From: Bacteroidales bacterium
Lineage (GTDB): Bacteria; Bacteroidota; Bacteroidia; Bacteroidales; P3
Reading direction: 5' to 3'
DNA length: 64,000 bases
NCBI GenBank assembly: GCA_017960605.1
Contig: JAGCYV010000061.1
Location: 1-64,000 of the forward strand
Shown here: in pieces, positions 1-8,063 of the stretch
Position numbering within the stretch: position 1 is the stretch's first letter
Layout: each line of letters starts with the position of its first letter
Translations under genes and position numbers: made by a program
Notes under the pieces: model-generated
What the model saw: only the letters and a program-made list of their open reading frames with translations
Told to the model about the DNA's origin: nothing
Database searches by the model: none

Positions 1-281
1 ATGGGGTCCTTGCCCGGCACGCGCACCTCGAGGGTGGGTTCGGCGTGGCAGTAGCCCATGCAGCCCGTCTGGGTGAAGACAGCGGCGATGCCCAGCTCGT
101 CGGCTTTCTGCATCATGTGTTCCATAACCTGCTTGGCACCGGCGGCGATACCGCAAGTGGCCATAGCAACCTTGATCTGGACAAGCGCCTCGGGGTTCTC
201 CGCTTTCTCGCGAATGTCGAGATTGTTCTGGAGCTTCTCGCGCATGGCCTTCAGGTCAGCTAAAGATTTTACTTTTGTCAT
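1..281 (-). CDS. Partial (2Fe-2S) ferredoxin domain protein, HndB/NuoE-like hydrogenase subunit
   Basis: Only the N-terminal 93 residues are in the window; the gene runs off the left edge. The protein begins MTKVKSLADLKAMREKL and has the thioredoxin-like ferredoxin pattern MATCGIAAGAKQV, then TGCMGYCHAEP: two cysteines in the second motif and one in the first are visible, as expected for [2Fe-2S] ligands. Small proteins of this family (HndB type) are electron-carrying subunits of NAD(P)-linked, often electron-bifurcating, [FeFe] hydrogenases, normally followed by a NuoF-like flavoprotein and the catalytic hydrogenase. Those partners would lie to the left, so the complex is inferred from family knowledge. 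The start at 281 is the first ATG after a plausible -7 box at 368-375. Confidence 0.8.
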   Translation of the reverse strand, partial: MTKVKSLADLKAMREKLQNNLDIREKAENPEALVQIKVAMATCGIAAGAKQVMEHMMQKADELGIAAVFTQTGCMGYCHAEPTLEVRVPGKDP

Positions 282-367
282 AGATGTGACTTTTTTTAGG
301 ATTAGTATTTTTGTTTATTATTAATTATCAATACCATACGTTGGGTTCCCACCCAAGTATGACAGGG

Positions 368-375
368 CAAATATA
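368..375 (-). promoter_or_regulatory. Putative -7 box for the ferredoxin-domain gene
   Basis: On the minus strand this reads TATATTTG, a match to the Bacteroidota TAnnTTTG element, 87 bp upstream of the start codon. The matching -33 position reads CTTG rather than TTTG (18-bp spacing), so this is a moderate match. Confidence 0.45.
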
Positions 376-498
376 CAAAAAAAAAACTATATACAAGAGG
401 TGAGGCAAAATTTTCTCACCATTTTTGGTGACCCCCTCCTAATTATCAGTCTCCTCCGCATCACAAACGACCCTTCTCCGTCTCTCCTTCGTCTTTGA

Positions 499-553
499 AC
501 GGAGGAGAGACGGAGTTGAGACGGAGGGGCAACGGAGGTGAAACGGAGTTGAT
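499..553. repeat. 11-bp tandem word tract (ACGGAGnnGAn), 5 units
   Basis: Five consecutive 11-bp units share ACGGAG with variable ends: ACGGAGGAGAG, ACGGAGTTGAG, ACGGAGGGGCA, ACGGAGGTGAA, ACGGAGTTGAT. It lies immediately downstream of the leftward NSS transporter gene. The strict 11-bp spacing with base variation is the form seen in the other long gaps of this window. Confidence 0.85.
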
Positions 554-575
554 GCCTTGTGAAAAGCCTGTGAGT

Positions 576-1919
576 CTATCGCAGCAGCTGGCTGACGAAG
601 ATGACGGCGATGGCCACCGGGCACAGATAGCGGATGATGAAGAGGATGGCCCTTCGGATGCCAACCTTGAGGGTGCCGCCGTTGGTCAGCTCGTCGAGGG
701 TGTCGGCACGTTTCAGACGCCAGCCGACGAAGAGTACGATGAGGAGACCTCCGAGGGGCATGAAGTAGGAGGCCGTGACGTGGTCGAGGAGGTCGAAGAC
801 GGAGCGGCCGCCGATGTAGAGGGGGCTTCCGTTGCGGAAGCTGAGGGTGGCAATGACGCCGATGACGGCGGTGAGGGCGGCTCCGAGCCAGGCCGATTTG
901 GTACGGGTGAGGTTGAATTCCTCGGTGAGGGCGGCCACGATGACTTCGAGCAGCGAGATGGTGGAGGTGAGGGTGGCGATGACCAGCAGGAGGAAGAATA
1001 TGAGGCAGAAGAAGTAGCCTCCGGTCATCTGCTGGAAAATCATGGGCAGGGTGGTGAAAGCCAGCGAAGAACCTGCTTCGGGTTGGATGCCGAAGGAAAA
1101 GGCGGCCGGGAAGATGATGACGCCGGCCATGACGGCCACGAAAGTGTCGGCCAGCACGACGCTGACGGCACTGCTGACCATATTATCCTCACGGGCGATA
1201 TAGGAGCCGTAGGTGATGAGGGCACCCATGCCGATGGAGAGCGAGAAGAAGCTCTGTCCCAGTGCGCTGAGGAGCACCGAGCCGGTGATTTTGGAGAAGT
1301 CGGGCTTGAAGAGGAACTTCACCCCCTCGGCGGCGCCGTCGAGGGAGAGCGACTTGACGCAGAGCACCACCATGATGACCAGCAGCAGCGGCATGAGAAT
1401 CTTGGACCATCGTTCGATGCCGTCCTTCACGCCACGGGCCACCACAACGGCGGTAAGGGCCAGGAAGGCCAGTTGGCAGACGATGGGCAGCCAGGGATGG
1501 GTGACGAAGGAGTCGAACTGCAGCTGTATCTGCTCGAGGTTCTGTCCGGCGAAGTGGTTGACCACCGACTTGCCGAGGTAGCCGAGGGTCCATCCGGCCA
1601 CGGTGGTGTAGAACGCCAGGATGAGGAAAGCGCAGAGGATGCCCAACCAGCCCACCCAAGGCCATGCGGTGCGGATGCCGGCGAGTTTACGGAAAGCTCC
1701 GACGGGGTTGCTCTTGGACCTGCGGCCAATGATGAACTCGCTGATCATCAGCGGGGTGCCGATGAGGAGCGCCACGACGAGATAGACGATAAGGAAGGCA
1801 CCGCCGCCGTTGTTGCCGGCCTCGATGGGGAAGCGGTAGATGTTGCCGAGTCCGAGGGCCGAGCCGGCGGTGGCCATGATGATGCCCAGCTTGGAGCCGA
1901 AGTTTTCTCTCTGTTTCAT
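576..1919 (-). CDS. Sodium-dependent transporter, NSS/SNF family (LeuT fold)
   Basis: A 447-residue polytopic inner-membrane protein. The N-terminus carries the NSS signature GSALGLGNIYRFP, which forms the broken first helix of the LeuT fold and contributes to Na+ and substrate sites, followed by NNGGGAFLIVY and EFIIGRR. The length fits the short bacterial members with 11-12 helices. It should import a neutral amino acid or similar small amine driven by Na+; the substrate cannot be read from sequence. It is last in a run with a small coiled protein, a HAD phosphatase and another transporter, joined by 4-base overlaps, so it is probably co-transcribed with them. An ATGA overlap (1916-1919) fixes the start. 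Confidence 0.93.
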   Translation of the reverse strand: MKQRENFGSKLGIIMATAGSALGLGNIYRFPIEAGNNGGGAFLIVYLVVALLIGTPLMISEFIIGRRSKSNPVGAFRKLAGIRTAWPWVGWLGILCAFLILAFYTTVAGWTLGYLGKSVVNHFAGQNLEQIQLQFDSFVTHPWLPIVCQLAFLALTAVVVARGVKDGIERWSKILMPLLLVIMVVLCVKSLSLDGAAEGVKFLFKPDFSKITGSVLLSALGQSFFSLSIGMGALITYGSYIAREDNMVSSAVSVVLADTFVAVMAGVIIFPAAFSFGIQPEAGSSLAFTTLPMIFQQMTGGYFFCLIFFLLLVIATLTSTISLLEVIVAALTEEFNLTRTKSAWLGAALTAVIGVIATLSFRNGSPLYIGGRSVFDLLDHVTASYFMPLGGLLIVLFVGWRLKRADTLDELTNGGTLKVGIRRAILFIIRYLCPVAIAVIFVSQLLR

Positions 1920-2128
1920 GATTGTTCTGTTCTTTTTTTCTCAAGTTCGGCGACTCGTGCGGTGAGTTGCGCCACTTGCATCTGGATGAAGTCTTCGCTG
2001 TATTTGCGGTCGCAGAAGCCGTTGCCGCGAGCCACAAAGGCATCGTCGTCCTCCTGTTCGACGGCGAGGTCTTGATAGCTGGCCAATAGACGGCGTGCCT
2101 CTTCGAGTTCTTGATCGATTGATTTCAT
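1916..2128 (-). CDS. Small conserved hypothetical protein, helical
   Basis: A 70-residue acidic, probably cytoplasmic protein (begins MKSIDQELEEARRLLASYQD). It has two predicted helical heptad-rich stretches, residues 1-25 and about 45-66 (IQMQVAQLTARVAELEKK), and no signal peptide. I do not recognise a named family. It is held between the HAD phosphatase and the NSS transporter by ATGA overlaps at both ends (2125-2128 and 1916-1919), which supports it being a real translated gene, possibly translationally coupled to the transporter. Confidence 0.75.
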   Translation of the reverse strand: MKSIDQELEEARRLLASYQDLAVEQEDDDAFVARGNGFCDRKYSEDFIQMQVAQLTARVAELEKKRTEQS

Positions 2129-2904
2129 GAGAATAGCTGATTGACTGCTTGTTCGATACCTTCTTCATCGACCGGGGTGGTGACCATGTCGGCGTGCTGC
2201 TTGACAGCAGGTTCCGCGTTGCCCATGGCGATGCCGATGCCGGCCCACTGGAGCATCTCGATGTCGTTGGCGCCGTCTCCGAAAGCGATTGTGTCGGCCT
2301 GACAGATGCCGAAGTGGCGGCAGAGAGCTTCCATGCCCACGGCTTTACTGTTGCCGTCGGCCACTATGTCGGTGAAGGCGGGATGCCAGCGGGGTAGGCG
2401 GCAGTGGGGCAGGAGCGAGGCCACATGGGCGTCGAGGTCGGCGGGCATGAGGGCGATGATCTGGTAGGCGGTGTGGTTGCGCATCTCGTCGATGGTCACA
2501 ACGGGGGGCATGGTGAACTCTAGCTGGTCGCGGAGCTTCATCCCCACTTCGTTGGGTTGCGCCAGCATCATGCCGTCGGCGGTGAAGATCATGGTGCAGA
2601 GGTTGTGCTGCTTGGCGAAGTCGAGCCAGGCGTTGAGGTCCTCCTGCGGTATGGGGTTGGAAACAAGCGTTAAACGTTCATTTGGGTTCGGGGTTGTGAA
2701 CACCAGTGCGCCGTTCATGGTGATATAGGCCTCGAAGGTGACGGGCATCGGCGGGATGAGCACTTTGGGACGGCCTGAGGAGATGAAGGTGCGGACTCCG
2801 TGGCGGTGGAGGGTGTCGAAGGCGCGCACGGTGCCCTCCGAGATGCGGTGGGTGGTGAAACTCAGCAGGGTGCCGTCGATATCGAAGAATGCCGCTTTAA
2901 TCAT
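2125..2904 (-). CDS. Cof-type HAD-IIB family sugar-phosphate phosphatase
   Basis: A 259-residue protein of the Cof/HAD-IIB type. Motif I is FDIDGTLLSF (nucleophile Asp and acid/base Asp), motif II is FISSGRP, the conserved lysine is in DGNSKAVGMEAL, and motif IV is FGDGANDIEML. Members dephosphorylate sugar phosphates, flavin precursors or similar small phosphates with Mg2+; the cap domain (about residues 85-185) sets specificity, which cannot be predicted here. It overlaps both neighbours by 4 bases. Cytoplasmic. Confidence 0.92.
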   Translation of the reverse strand: MIKAAFFDIDGTLLSFTTHRISEGTVRAFDTLHRHGVRTFISSGRPKVLIPPMPVTFEAYITMNGALVFTTPNPNERLTLVSNPIPQEDLNAWLDFAKQHNLCTMIFTADGMMLAQPNEVGMKLRDQLEFTMPPVVTIDEMRNHTAYQIIALMPADLDAHVASLLPHCRLPRWHPAFTDIVADGNSKAVGMEALCRHFGICQADTIAFGDGANDIEMLQWAGIGIAMGNAEPAVKQHADMVTTPVDEEGIEQAVNQLFS

Positions 2905-3797
2905 TGGTTGTTCTTTTTGGTGTGGGCCATCTGCCAGGCGTTGAAGATGTTTTGGTAGATGCTGTAGAAGGCCAGGAATACGGCCGCCAGCGGGGTGAGG
3001 AAGGTGTTGGCCATCCAGATGCCCATGGCGGAGTTTTTCTGTCCGAGGAGCTGGCCACCTCCGATGCGGTTGCCATAACGCCGTCCTATCAGGCGGCCGG
3101 TGCCGAACTGCACGATGCAGAAGAGCAGCGAGAGCCCTCCGAGCCAGGCAATGTTGTACCAGTTGCCGCTGCCGTGCAGGAAGATGAAGTCGATGGTCTG
3201 TCCGAGGGTGAGCAGCAAGGCGGTGGCCCAGAGATAGAAGCCCAGGATGTTATAGCGGGCGATGAAGGCGTTGGCCTTGGGCAGCCACAGCTGCAGGGCC
3301 AGCACAAGGAAGAAGGGGAGGGCCAAGGTGGAGCCTATCTTGCCGAACATTAGCAAAAGGCTTTTCCAGAGCCCCATCTCGGGATGGTGTCCGATGAGGG
3401 TAAAGACGATGGGAGCCACCACGGCCACCATGAGGTTGCCGAGGATGGTGTAGGTGGTCACCGTGGCGCGGTTGGCACCCAGCAGGCACGAGATGACGGC
3501 CACCGAGGCGGCTACCGGACAGAGCACTCCCACCAGCACCCCTTCGGCGACGATGTCGTTGCCGCTGAGCAGTTTGATGAGGAGGTAGCATCCGGTGCTG
3601 ACCACCACCTGGAAGAGCATCAGCCACACATCGAGCATGGTCACTTTCAAGCGTCGCAGATCGACGGCCGAGAAGGTGAGGGTCAGAATGCAGAAGATGA
3701 TATAAGGGACGAGAAACGAACCGGCGGCACACCAGCGGTGCAGCAACAGTCCGAGGACGATGGCGATGGGGAGTACGTATGGACGGAGACGTTGCAC
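2901..3797 (-). CDS. BASS/AEC-like transporter, 10-TM type
   Basis: A 298-residue hydrophobic protein with about ten membrane helices and repeated small-residue segments typical of the bile acid:sodium symporter / auxin efflux carrier superfamily (CPVAASVAVISCLLGANRAT, TYTILGNLMVAVVAP, then GQKNSAMGIWMANTF near residue 255, which matches the QNS-type crossover motif). The substrate is unknown; family members move organic acids or pantothenate-like solutes. The start is GTG at 3797, three bases from the stop of the phosphorylase gene at 3800, and no better ATG is seen. It overlaps the HAD gene by 4 bases. Confidence 0.75.
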   Translation of the reverse strand: MQRLRPYVLPIAIVLGLLLHRWCAAGSFLVPYIIFCILTLTFSAVDLRRLKVTMLDVWLMLFQVVVSTGCYLLIKLLSGNDIVAEGVLVGVLCPVAASVAVISCLLGANRATVTTYTILGNLMVAVVAPIVFTLIGHHPEMGLWKSLLLMFGKIGSTLALPFFLVLALQLWLPKANAFIARYNILGFYLWATALLLTLGQTIDFIFLHGSGNWYNIAWLGGLSLLFCIVQFGTGRLIGRRYGNRIGGGQLLGQKNSAMGIWMANTFLTPLAAVFLAFYSIYQNIFNAWQMAHTKKNNQ

Positions 3798-3799
3798 AG

Positions 3800-4621
3800 T
3801 TAAGCGTTAAGGGTGATGAGTTGGGTGAAGAGTGCGGTCATGCGGTCGGCGGCACGGTCGGCCTGCACCACCACGTCGTTCTCGTCATTGACCACGCCGT
3901 CTTTCAAATCGTTGCTCTGGTTGGTGATGACACTCATGCCGAAGATTTCCATACCGCAGTGACGGGCCACAATCACCTCGGGCACGGTGCTCATGCCACA
4001 GGCGTCGCCGCCGACGGTGCGGTACATGCGGTATTCGGCAGGAGTCTCGTAGGTGGGCCCTGTGCCGGCCACATAGACACCGTGTCGGAGGTTGATTCCC
4101 ATCTTGCTGGCGATGGTGTCGGCCAGCGCCCGCAGCCGGGGGCTGTAGGTCTCGGTCATGTCGGGGAAGCGAGGCCCGAACTCCTCCATGTTGGGGCCAA
4201 TCAAGGGGTTGGGCATGAAGTTAATGTGGTCGGTGATGACCATCAGGTCACCCACGCGGTAGTCGGGATTCACCGCTCCTGCGGCGTTGCTCACCAGCAG
4301 GGTCTTGATGCCCAGCTTGGAAAAGACCCGCACCGGAAAAGTCACCTGCTGCATGGTATAGCCCTCATAGTAGTGGAAGCGCCCCTGCATGGCCAGCACC
4401 GGCTGTCCGCCCAGAGTGCCGATAATCAGGTTTCCTTTATGTCCTATGGCAGTGGAGGTCATAAAGTGGGGTATCTCTCCGTAGGGAATGGTTAATGCAT
4501 CCTCGATGCTGTCGGCCAGTTTGCCAAGGCCGCTGCCCAGCACGATAGCCACCTTCGGCAGTGCCAATCCCCCTTTCTCGATACGCCCCCTCAGCCAATC
4601 ACTCGTTTCCTTATAATCCAT
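3800..4621 (-). CDS. punA: Purine-nucleoside phosphorylase, trimeric type
   Basis: A 273-residue cytoplasmic enzyme that splits purine nucleosides with phosphate to base and ribose-1-phosphate in purine salvage. Diagnostic motifs: VLGSGLGKLAD (phosphate loop), GRFHYYEGY (phosphate/ribose His-Tyr), VSNAAGAVNPDY, GTGPTYETPAEYR, GGDACGMSTVPEV and VITNQSNDL (the Asn at the base site). Length is normal for the low-molecular-mass trimeric family. It lies in a tight leftward cluster between the DUF151 gene and the BASS-like transporter. Confidence 0.95.
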   Translation of the reverse strand: MDYKETSDWLRGRIEKGGLALPKVAIVLGSGLGKLADSIEDALTIPYGEIPHFMTSTAIGHKGNLIIGTLGGQPVLAMQGRFHYYEGYTMQQVTFPVRVFSKLGIKTLLVSNAAGAVNPDYRVGDLMVITDHINFMPNPLIGPNMEEFGPRFPDMTETYSPRLRALADTIASKMGINLRHGVYVAGTGPTYETPAEYRMYRTVGGDACGMSTVPEVIVARHCGMEIFGMSVITNQSNDLKDGVVNDENDVVVQADRAADRMTALFTQLITLNA

Positions 4622-4631
4622 AAATAGCCTC

Positions 4632-5189
4632 TTATACTTTTTGACTTTTAGACTCTTTGACTCTTATCCCTTCAATCTCTTTCTGTATCTCCGCCGCACG
4701 TTCGTAGTCTTCGCTCTCCTCGCATCGGCGCAGCTCTTCTTCCAGTTCCTCCAAGGTCTTCTCGCTTTTTGCCTTTGTTTTCTCGCCATCCACTTTCACT
4801 CCCGTCTCTTCCAGTACCTTCTCGTCCATCAGGATAGGGGCGTCGCTGTGGAGGGCCAGGGTGACGGCGTCGGTGGTGCGGCTGTCTATCTGTTTTTCGT
4901 TGAATCCGTCGGTCAGATGGAGGGTGGCGTAAAACACTCCTTCCACTACCCGGTCGATGGTGACCTCTTTCAGCGAGAGGCCGAAAGCCTCCATGATGTG
5001 CAGGACGAGCTGGTGGGTGAGAGGACGGCGTATGGTTGCCGCCTCTTTGGCCAGCAGGATGCTCTGTGCCTCGCTTTGTCCGATGATGATGGGCACCTGT
5101 ATGCCGCCTTCGGGCTCAAAGAGCGTGAGGATGTAGTTGCCCGTCTGGGCGGCACCGCTCTGGATGGTTGTCGGAAATACCTGCTTCAT
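4632..5189 (-). CDS. Bifunctional nuclease (DUF151) family protein with C-terminal UVR motif
   Basis: A 185-residue cytoplasmic protein. Residues about 10-130 are the DUF151 fold (LPIIIGQSEAQ-like segment VPIIIGQSEAQSI, then FYATLHL and SRTTDAVTLAL with conserved Ser-Arg-Asp). Residues about 145-178 form a UVR-type helical hairpin (LEELEEELRRCEESEDYE). This two-domain arrangement is common in Bacteroidota; plant homologues have nuclease activity, but the bacterial role is not established. It overlaps rdgB by the ATGA at 5186-5189 and may be translated from the same message. Confidence 0.9.
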   Translation of the reverse strand: MKQVFPTTIQSGAAQTGNYILTLFEPEGGIQVPIIIGQSEAQSILLAKEAATIRRPLTHQLVLHIMEAFGLSLKEVTIDRVVEGVFYATLHLTDGFNEKQIDSRTTDAVTLALHSDAPILMDEKVLEETGVKVDGEKTKAKSEKTLEELEEELRRCEESEDYERAAEIQKEIEGIRVKESKSQKV

Positions 5190-5848
5190 AACCTCTCTTT
5201 CAAGTATTCCACCAGTTTGGCTACTGCCTGGCCGCGGTGGCTGATGCTGTTCTTCACCTCCAGCGGCATCTCGGCGAAGCTCACTGCAAATCGGTCGGGC
5301 ATGAACACGGGGTCGTAGCCGAACCCTTCGCCGTTCGAGTGTCGCTCGGTCAGAATCTGCCCATCGACGCGCCCCTCGAAAAGGTGAGAGGTGAAAGGTG
5401 AGAGGTGAGAGGTGTTATCGGCAGCAGCTTTTTCACCTTTTATCTTTTCAAGCAGGCAGATCACCGTGCGGAAGCAGGCCTTGCGGTTCTCTTGTCCGTC
5501 GAGGGCGGCCAGCAGTTTGTCGATGTTGTCGTCGAACGAGCAGTGCTCGCCGGCATATCTGGCGCTATACACTCCAGGCGCTCCTCCGAGGGCTTCCACC
5601 TCCAGTCCTGTGTCGTCGGCAAACACCCCGTCGTAACCACTGGTCACTGGCCACTGGTCACAGGTCACTCTTTCCCACACCCACTGGGCTTTCTGGAGGG
5701 CGTTGCCTTGCAGGGTGTCTGCCGTTTCGGGTATCTCGCCGTGCAGCCCGGCTTCGGCGAGGGTGACAATCTCCACGGTGTCCTTCAATGCCGCACGTAC
5801 CTCCTCCACCTTGTGCTTGTTGTTGGTGGCAAATATCAGTCGTTTCAT
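5186..5848 (-). CDS. rdgB: RdgB/HAM1 family XTP/dITP diphosphatase with two tract-encoded insertions
   Basis: A 220-residue nucleotide-pool sanitising enzyme hydrolysing dITP, XTP and ITP. Motifs: LIFATNNKHKVEEV (N-terminal substrate loop), FADDTGLEVEALGGAPGVYSA, GFGYDPVF and ISHRGQAV. The start at 5848 is fixed by this conserved N-terminus and an ATGA overlap with terC; an upstream in-frame extension is not homologous. Compared with usual family members it carries two extra loops: one encoded at 5638-5672 (residues reading CDQWPVTSG) before the FADDTG motif, and one at 5382-5416 (reading TSHLSPFTSHLF) before the FEGR segment. Both are heptad word tracts. All catalytic motifs remain, so the protein is probably active. 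Confidence 0.93.
   Translation of the reverse strand: MKRLIFATNNKHKVEEVRAALKDTVEIVTLAEAGLHGEIPETADTLQGNALQKAQWVWERVTCDQWPVTSGYDGVFADDTGLEVEALGGAPGVYSARYAGEHCSFDDNIDKLLAALDGQENRKACFRTVICLLEKIKGEKAAADNTSHLSPFTSHLFEGRVDGQILTERHSNGEGFGYDPVFMPDRFAVSFAEMPLEVKNSISHRGQAVAKLVEYLKERL
5382..5416. repeat. 7-bp tandem word tract inside rdgB (AGGTGAR)
   Basis: Five heptads AGGTGAG, AGGTGAA, AGGTGAG, AGGTGAG, AGGTGTT lie within the rdgB coding region. On the coding strand they give a heptad-periodic peptide containing SHLSPFT/SHLF. A second pyrimidine/purine word-like stretch follows at 5429-5451. Confidence 0.9.
5638..5672. repeat. 7-bp tandem word tract inside rdgB (CACTGGY)
   Basis: Five heptads CACTGGT, CACTGGC, CACTGGT, CACAGGT, CACTCTT interrupt the rdgB coding sequence in frame, just ahead of the conserved FADDTG motif. 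The same word family recurs at 29351-29378, 54131-54160 and 61282-61316. Confidence 0.9.
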
Positions 5849-6831
5849 TCTTTCACGGGTTTCTTGATTAGGATGGAGAGCAGGACGCTCACCACCAGGA
5901 TGCCGAGGATGATGCACAGCGAGGCTACCGTCTCGATGTGCCAGCCGAAGAACTCGCCGCCGATCATCTTCACGCCGATGAAGCAGAGCAGCGCCCCGAG
6001 GCCGTAGTGCAGCAGCCAGAAGCGGTCGGCGATGTCGCTCAGCAGGAAGAACAGGCTACGCAAGCCCATGATGGCGAAGATGTTGGAGGTATAGACAATC
6101 ACAGGGTCGGTGGTCACAGAGAACACCGCCGGTATGGAATCGACGGCGAAGATGATGTCCGAGAACTCAATCACCAGCAGCACTATGAACAGTGGCGTCA
6201 GCAGCACCTTCCCCAAGTCGTTGCGGTGGAAGAAGTCGTGCCCGTAACTCTCCTTGGTCACGGGGAAGTGCTTTGAGGCGAACTTCACCACAGGGTGGTT
6301 TGCGGTGTCTGTCTGCTCGTCACTCTGCGGTCGGAACATTTTCACGCCGCTGTATATCAGTATCACCCCGAAGACTGCCAGCATCCACGAGAACTTGGTT
6401 ACCAGCGCCCCGAGGGCGAAGATGAAGATGAACCTCAGCACGATGGCACCGAAGATGCCCCAGAACAGCACGCGGTGGTAGTATTCCCGCTTCACGCCGA
6501 AGCTCACGAAAATCATGATCATCACAAAGATGTTGTCGATTGAAAGGCTCTCCTCGAGGAAGTAGCCGGCCAGAAACTGCGAGGCTGTCTCGTGTCGGTA
6601 GGCGTTCAGCTCCTCTAATGAGGCAAAGTCGCTCAGCGGATGGCCGTGCACCCACTCGGCGTGGAACCACAGCAGTGTCGCGAAGCCCATGGCCAGCGCC
6701 ACCCACATCACCGTCTGCAACGCCGCCTCCTTCACGCCCACCACGTGATCCTTCTTGTGAAACACCGTCAGGTCCAGCGTGAGCATCACCACCACAAAGA
6801 CCATGAAGATGATGAAGAAAAGATTGTTCAT
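5845..6831 (-). CDS. terC: TerC/Alx family integral membrane protein
   Basis: A 328-residue membrane protein with seven to nine helices. The TerC pattern is clear: LEESLSIDNIFVMIMIF (conserved acidic pair in the membrane), GAIVLRFIFIF, VIEFSDIIFAVDSIPAVF (second acidic motif) and YTSNIFAIMGLRSLFFLL. The family exports Mn2+ and affects tellurite or alkali stress; metal transport is inferred from family knowledge. It is first in the leftward operon with rdgB (ATGA overlap) and lies head-to-head with the chromate transporter genes, the 53-bp gap at 6832-6884 holding both leaders. Confidence 0.92.
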   Translation of the reverse strand: MNNLFFIIFMVFVVVMLTLDLTVFHKKDHVVGVKEAALQTVMWVALAMGFATLLWFHAEWVHGHPLSDFASLEELNAYRHETASQFLAGYFLEESLSIDNIFVMIMIFVSFGVKREYYHRVLFWGIFGAIVLRFIFIFALGALVTKFSWMLAVFGVILIYSGVKMFRPQSDEQTDTANHPVVKFASKHFPVTKESYGHDFFHRNDLGKVLLTPLFIVLLVIEFSDIIFAVDSIPAVFSVTTDPVIVYTSNIFAIMGLRSLFFLLSDIADRFWLLHYGLGALLCFIGVKMIGGEFFGWHIETVASLCIILGILVVSVLLSILIKKPVKE

Positions 6832-6884
6832 CTGTACAATATTTTAGCTTTATATTAGTTACTTAATATATCATAACGCGACAC

Positions 6885-7418
6885 ATGGCGAAATATTGTG
6901 ACATATTCTGGAGTTTTTTTCGCGTCGGCACCTTCACCATCGGCGGCGGCTATGCGATGATACCCCTCATGCAACGCGAATTTGTCGATAAGCATCACTG
7001 GATGAGCGAGGAAGAGTTCCTTGACCAGGTGGCTCTCAGTCAGGCAATGCCCGGTGTCTTTGCCGTCAATATGGCCTCGATGACGGGGTTCCGTCTGCGC
7101 GGCGGACGGGGTGCGGCGGTGGCCGTCGCCGGCAACATCCTCATGCCTGTCCTTTTCATCCTCCTGCTCGCCGTCTTCTTCCGTGCCTTCCGCGACAATG
7201 TCATTGTGGAGCGCATTTTCCTCGGCCTCAGGCCCGCCGTCGTGGCCCTCATCGCGGCGCCGGTCTTCACCATGGCCAAGAGTGCCAAAGTCTCCTGGCG
7301 CAATGTATGGATACCTCTCCTCTGCGCCCTTCTCATCTGGCTGATGGGTGTCAGCCCCGTGCTCATCGTCCTTGCCGCCGCCCTCCTCGGCTACCTCTGC
7401 TCTAAAATTGAAAATTGA
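6885..7418 (+). CDS. Chromate transporter, ChrA N-half-like subunit
   Basis: A 177-residue membrane protein with one chromate-transporter domain: FRVGTFTIGGGYAMIPLMQREFVDK, then DQVALSQAMPGVFAVNMA. Bacteria encode either a long two-domain ChrA or, as here, two single-domain genes whose products are thought to act as a pair in opposite orientation. The natural substrate is probably an oxyanion; chromate export is family inference. The last codons and stop (AAA ATT GAA AAT TGA) lie inside the heptad tract at 7404-7438, so the C-terminal KIEN is repeat-derived. Confidence 0.92.
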   Translation: MAKYCDIFWSFFRVGTFTIGGGYAMIPLMQREFVDKHHWMSEEEFLDQVALSQAMPGVFAVNMASMTGFRLRGGRGAAVAVAGNILMPVLFILLLAVFFRAFRDNVIVERIFLGLRPAVVALIAAPVFTMAKSAKVSWRNVWIPLLCALLIWLMGVSPVLIVLAAALLGYLCSKIEN

Positions 7419-7459
7419 AAGTTGAAAATTGAAATTATCACTCACAATTCATAATTCGT
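7404..7459. repeat. 7-bp tandem word tract (AAAATTG then AATTCnT) between chromate transporter halves
   Basis: Heptads AAAATTG, AAAATTG, AAAGTTG, AAAATTG, AAATTAT are followed in phase by CACTCAC, AATTCAT, AATTCGT. The tract supplies the stop codon of the first gene, fills the whole spacer, and its last unit merges into the GTG start of the second gene at 7458. Confidence 0.9.
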
Positions 7460-8033
7460 GATTTTCTTCCAGCTCTTCTACACCTTCCTGCTCATCGGCG
7501 CCTTCACCTTCGGAGGCGGCTACTCCATGGTGGCCCTCATCCAGAATGAGGTGGTGGTGCGTCACCAGTGGATGACCGCTGCCGAGTTCACCGACCTGCT
7601 TGCCGTCAGCCAGATGACCCCGGGTCCTGTGGGCATCAACACCGCCACCTATGCGGGCTATACCGCCGTCCTCAACGCTGGCTATCCGCAATGGGCCGCC
7701 GTCTGCGGTTCCCTCATCGCTTCCCTTGCCGTCATCGTCATTCCCGTGACCCTGGTGCTCCTCCTCAGCCGGTGGCTGCTGAAGCACAAGGACCATCCCC
7801 GCGTCGCCACCGTCCTGCGGTTCCTGCGGCTCGCCGTCATCGGGCTCATCGCCGCCGCTGCACTGGGGTTGATGACCACGGAGAGTTTCGGTGTCCCGGG
7901 GCTCAACCTCCGGTTCGGGGTTTCCCTGCTGATATTTGTCGCCGTGTTTCTCCTTTCCCTCCGGCGCAAGGCCAGCCCCATCGTCCTCATCCTTGCCTCC
8001 GGCCTCGTCGGCCTGTTGGTCTATAGTCTTTGA
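7458..8033 (+). CDS. Chromate transporter, second subunit
   Basis: A 191-residue membrane protein with a single chromate-transporter domain (FTFGGGYSMVALIQNEVV, then DLLAVSQMTPGPVGINTATYAGY). It pairs with the gene 39 bases upstream. The GTG start at 7458 is the only one that retains the conserved N-terminal amphipathic helix; it sits at the edge of the heptad tract. The first 11-bp E element follows about 30 bases after its stop. Confidence 0.92.
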   Translation: MIFFQLFYTFLLIGAFTFGGGYSMVALIQNEVVVRHQWMTAAEFTDLLAVSQMTPGPVGINTATYAGYTAVLNAGYPQWAAVCGSLIASLAVIVIPVTLVLLLSRWLLKHKDHPRVATVLRFLRLAVIGLIAAAALGLMTTESFGVPGLNLRFGVSLLIFVAVFLLSLRRKASPIVLILASGLVGLLVYSL

Positions 8034-8063
8034 ATGGCTTGTTGTGGTCTCTATAACATCCTG

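Larger units (their letters stand above)
282..575. other. Intergenic region with promoter and 11-bp word tract
   Basis: No gene is seen here. It holds the likely leader and -7 element of the leftward ferredoxin gene, an A-rich run (376-388), a short inverted repeat TTGGGT/ACCCAA near 339-354, and the 11-bp tract at 499-553 just beyond the 3' end of the NSS transporter. Confidence 0.6.

Noticed and set aside
495..2075. Long open frame on the plus strand opposite the NSS transporter, rich in Glu, Asp and Gly
   Set aside because: It is the antisense of a clear transporter gene; its composition is what GC-rich membrane-protein codons give when read backwards, and no domain is visible.
5382..5672. 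Word tracts considered as sequencing or assembly artefacts
   Set aside because: They differ in family and unit bases, keep the reading frame inside enzymes, and recur as related but non-identical copies at many loci.
6885..8033. Split chromate transporter considered as a frameshifted single gene
   Set aside because: Each half is a complete single-domain protein and two-gene chromate transporters are common; the spacer carries its own stop and start.
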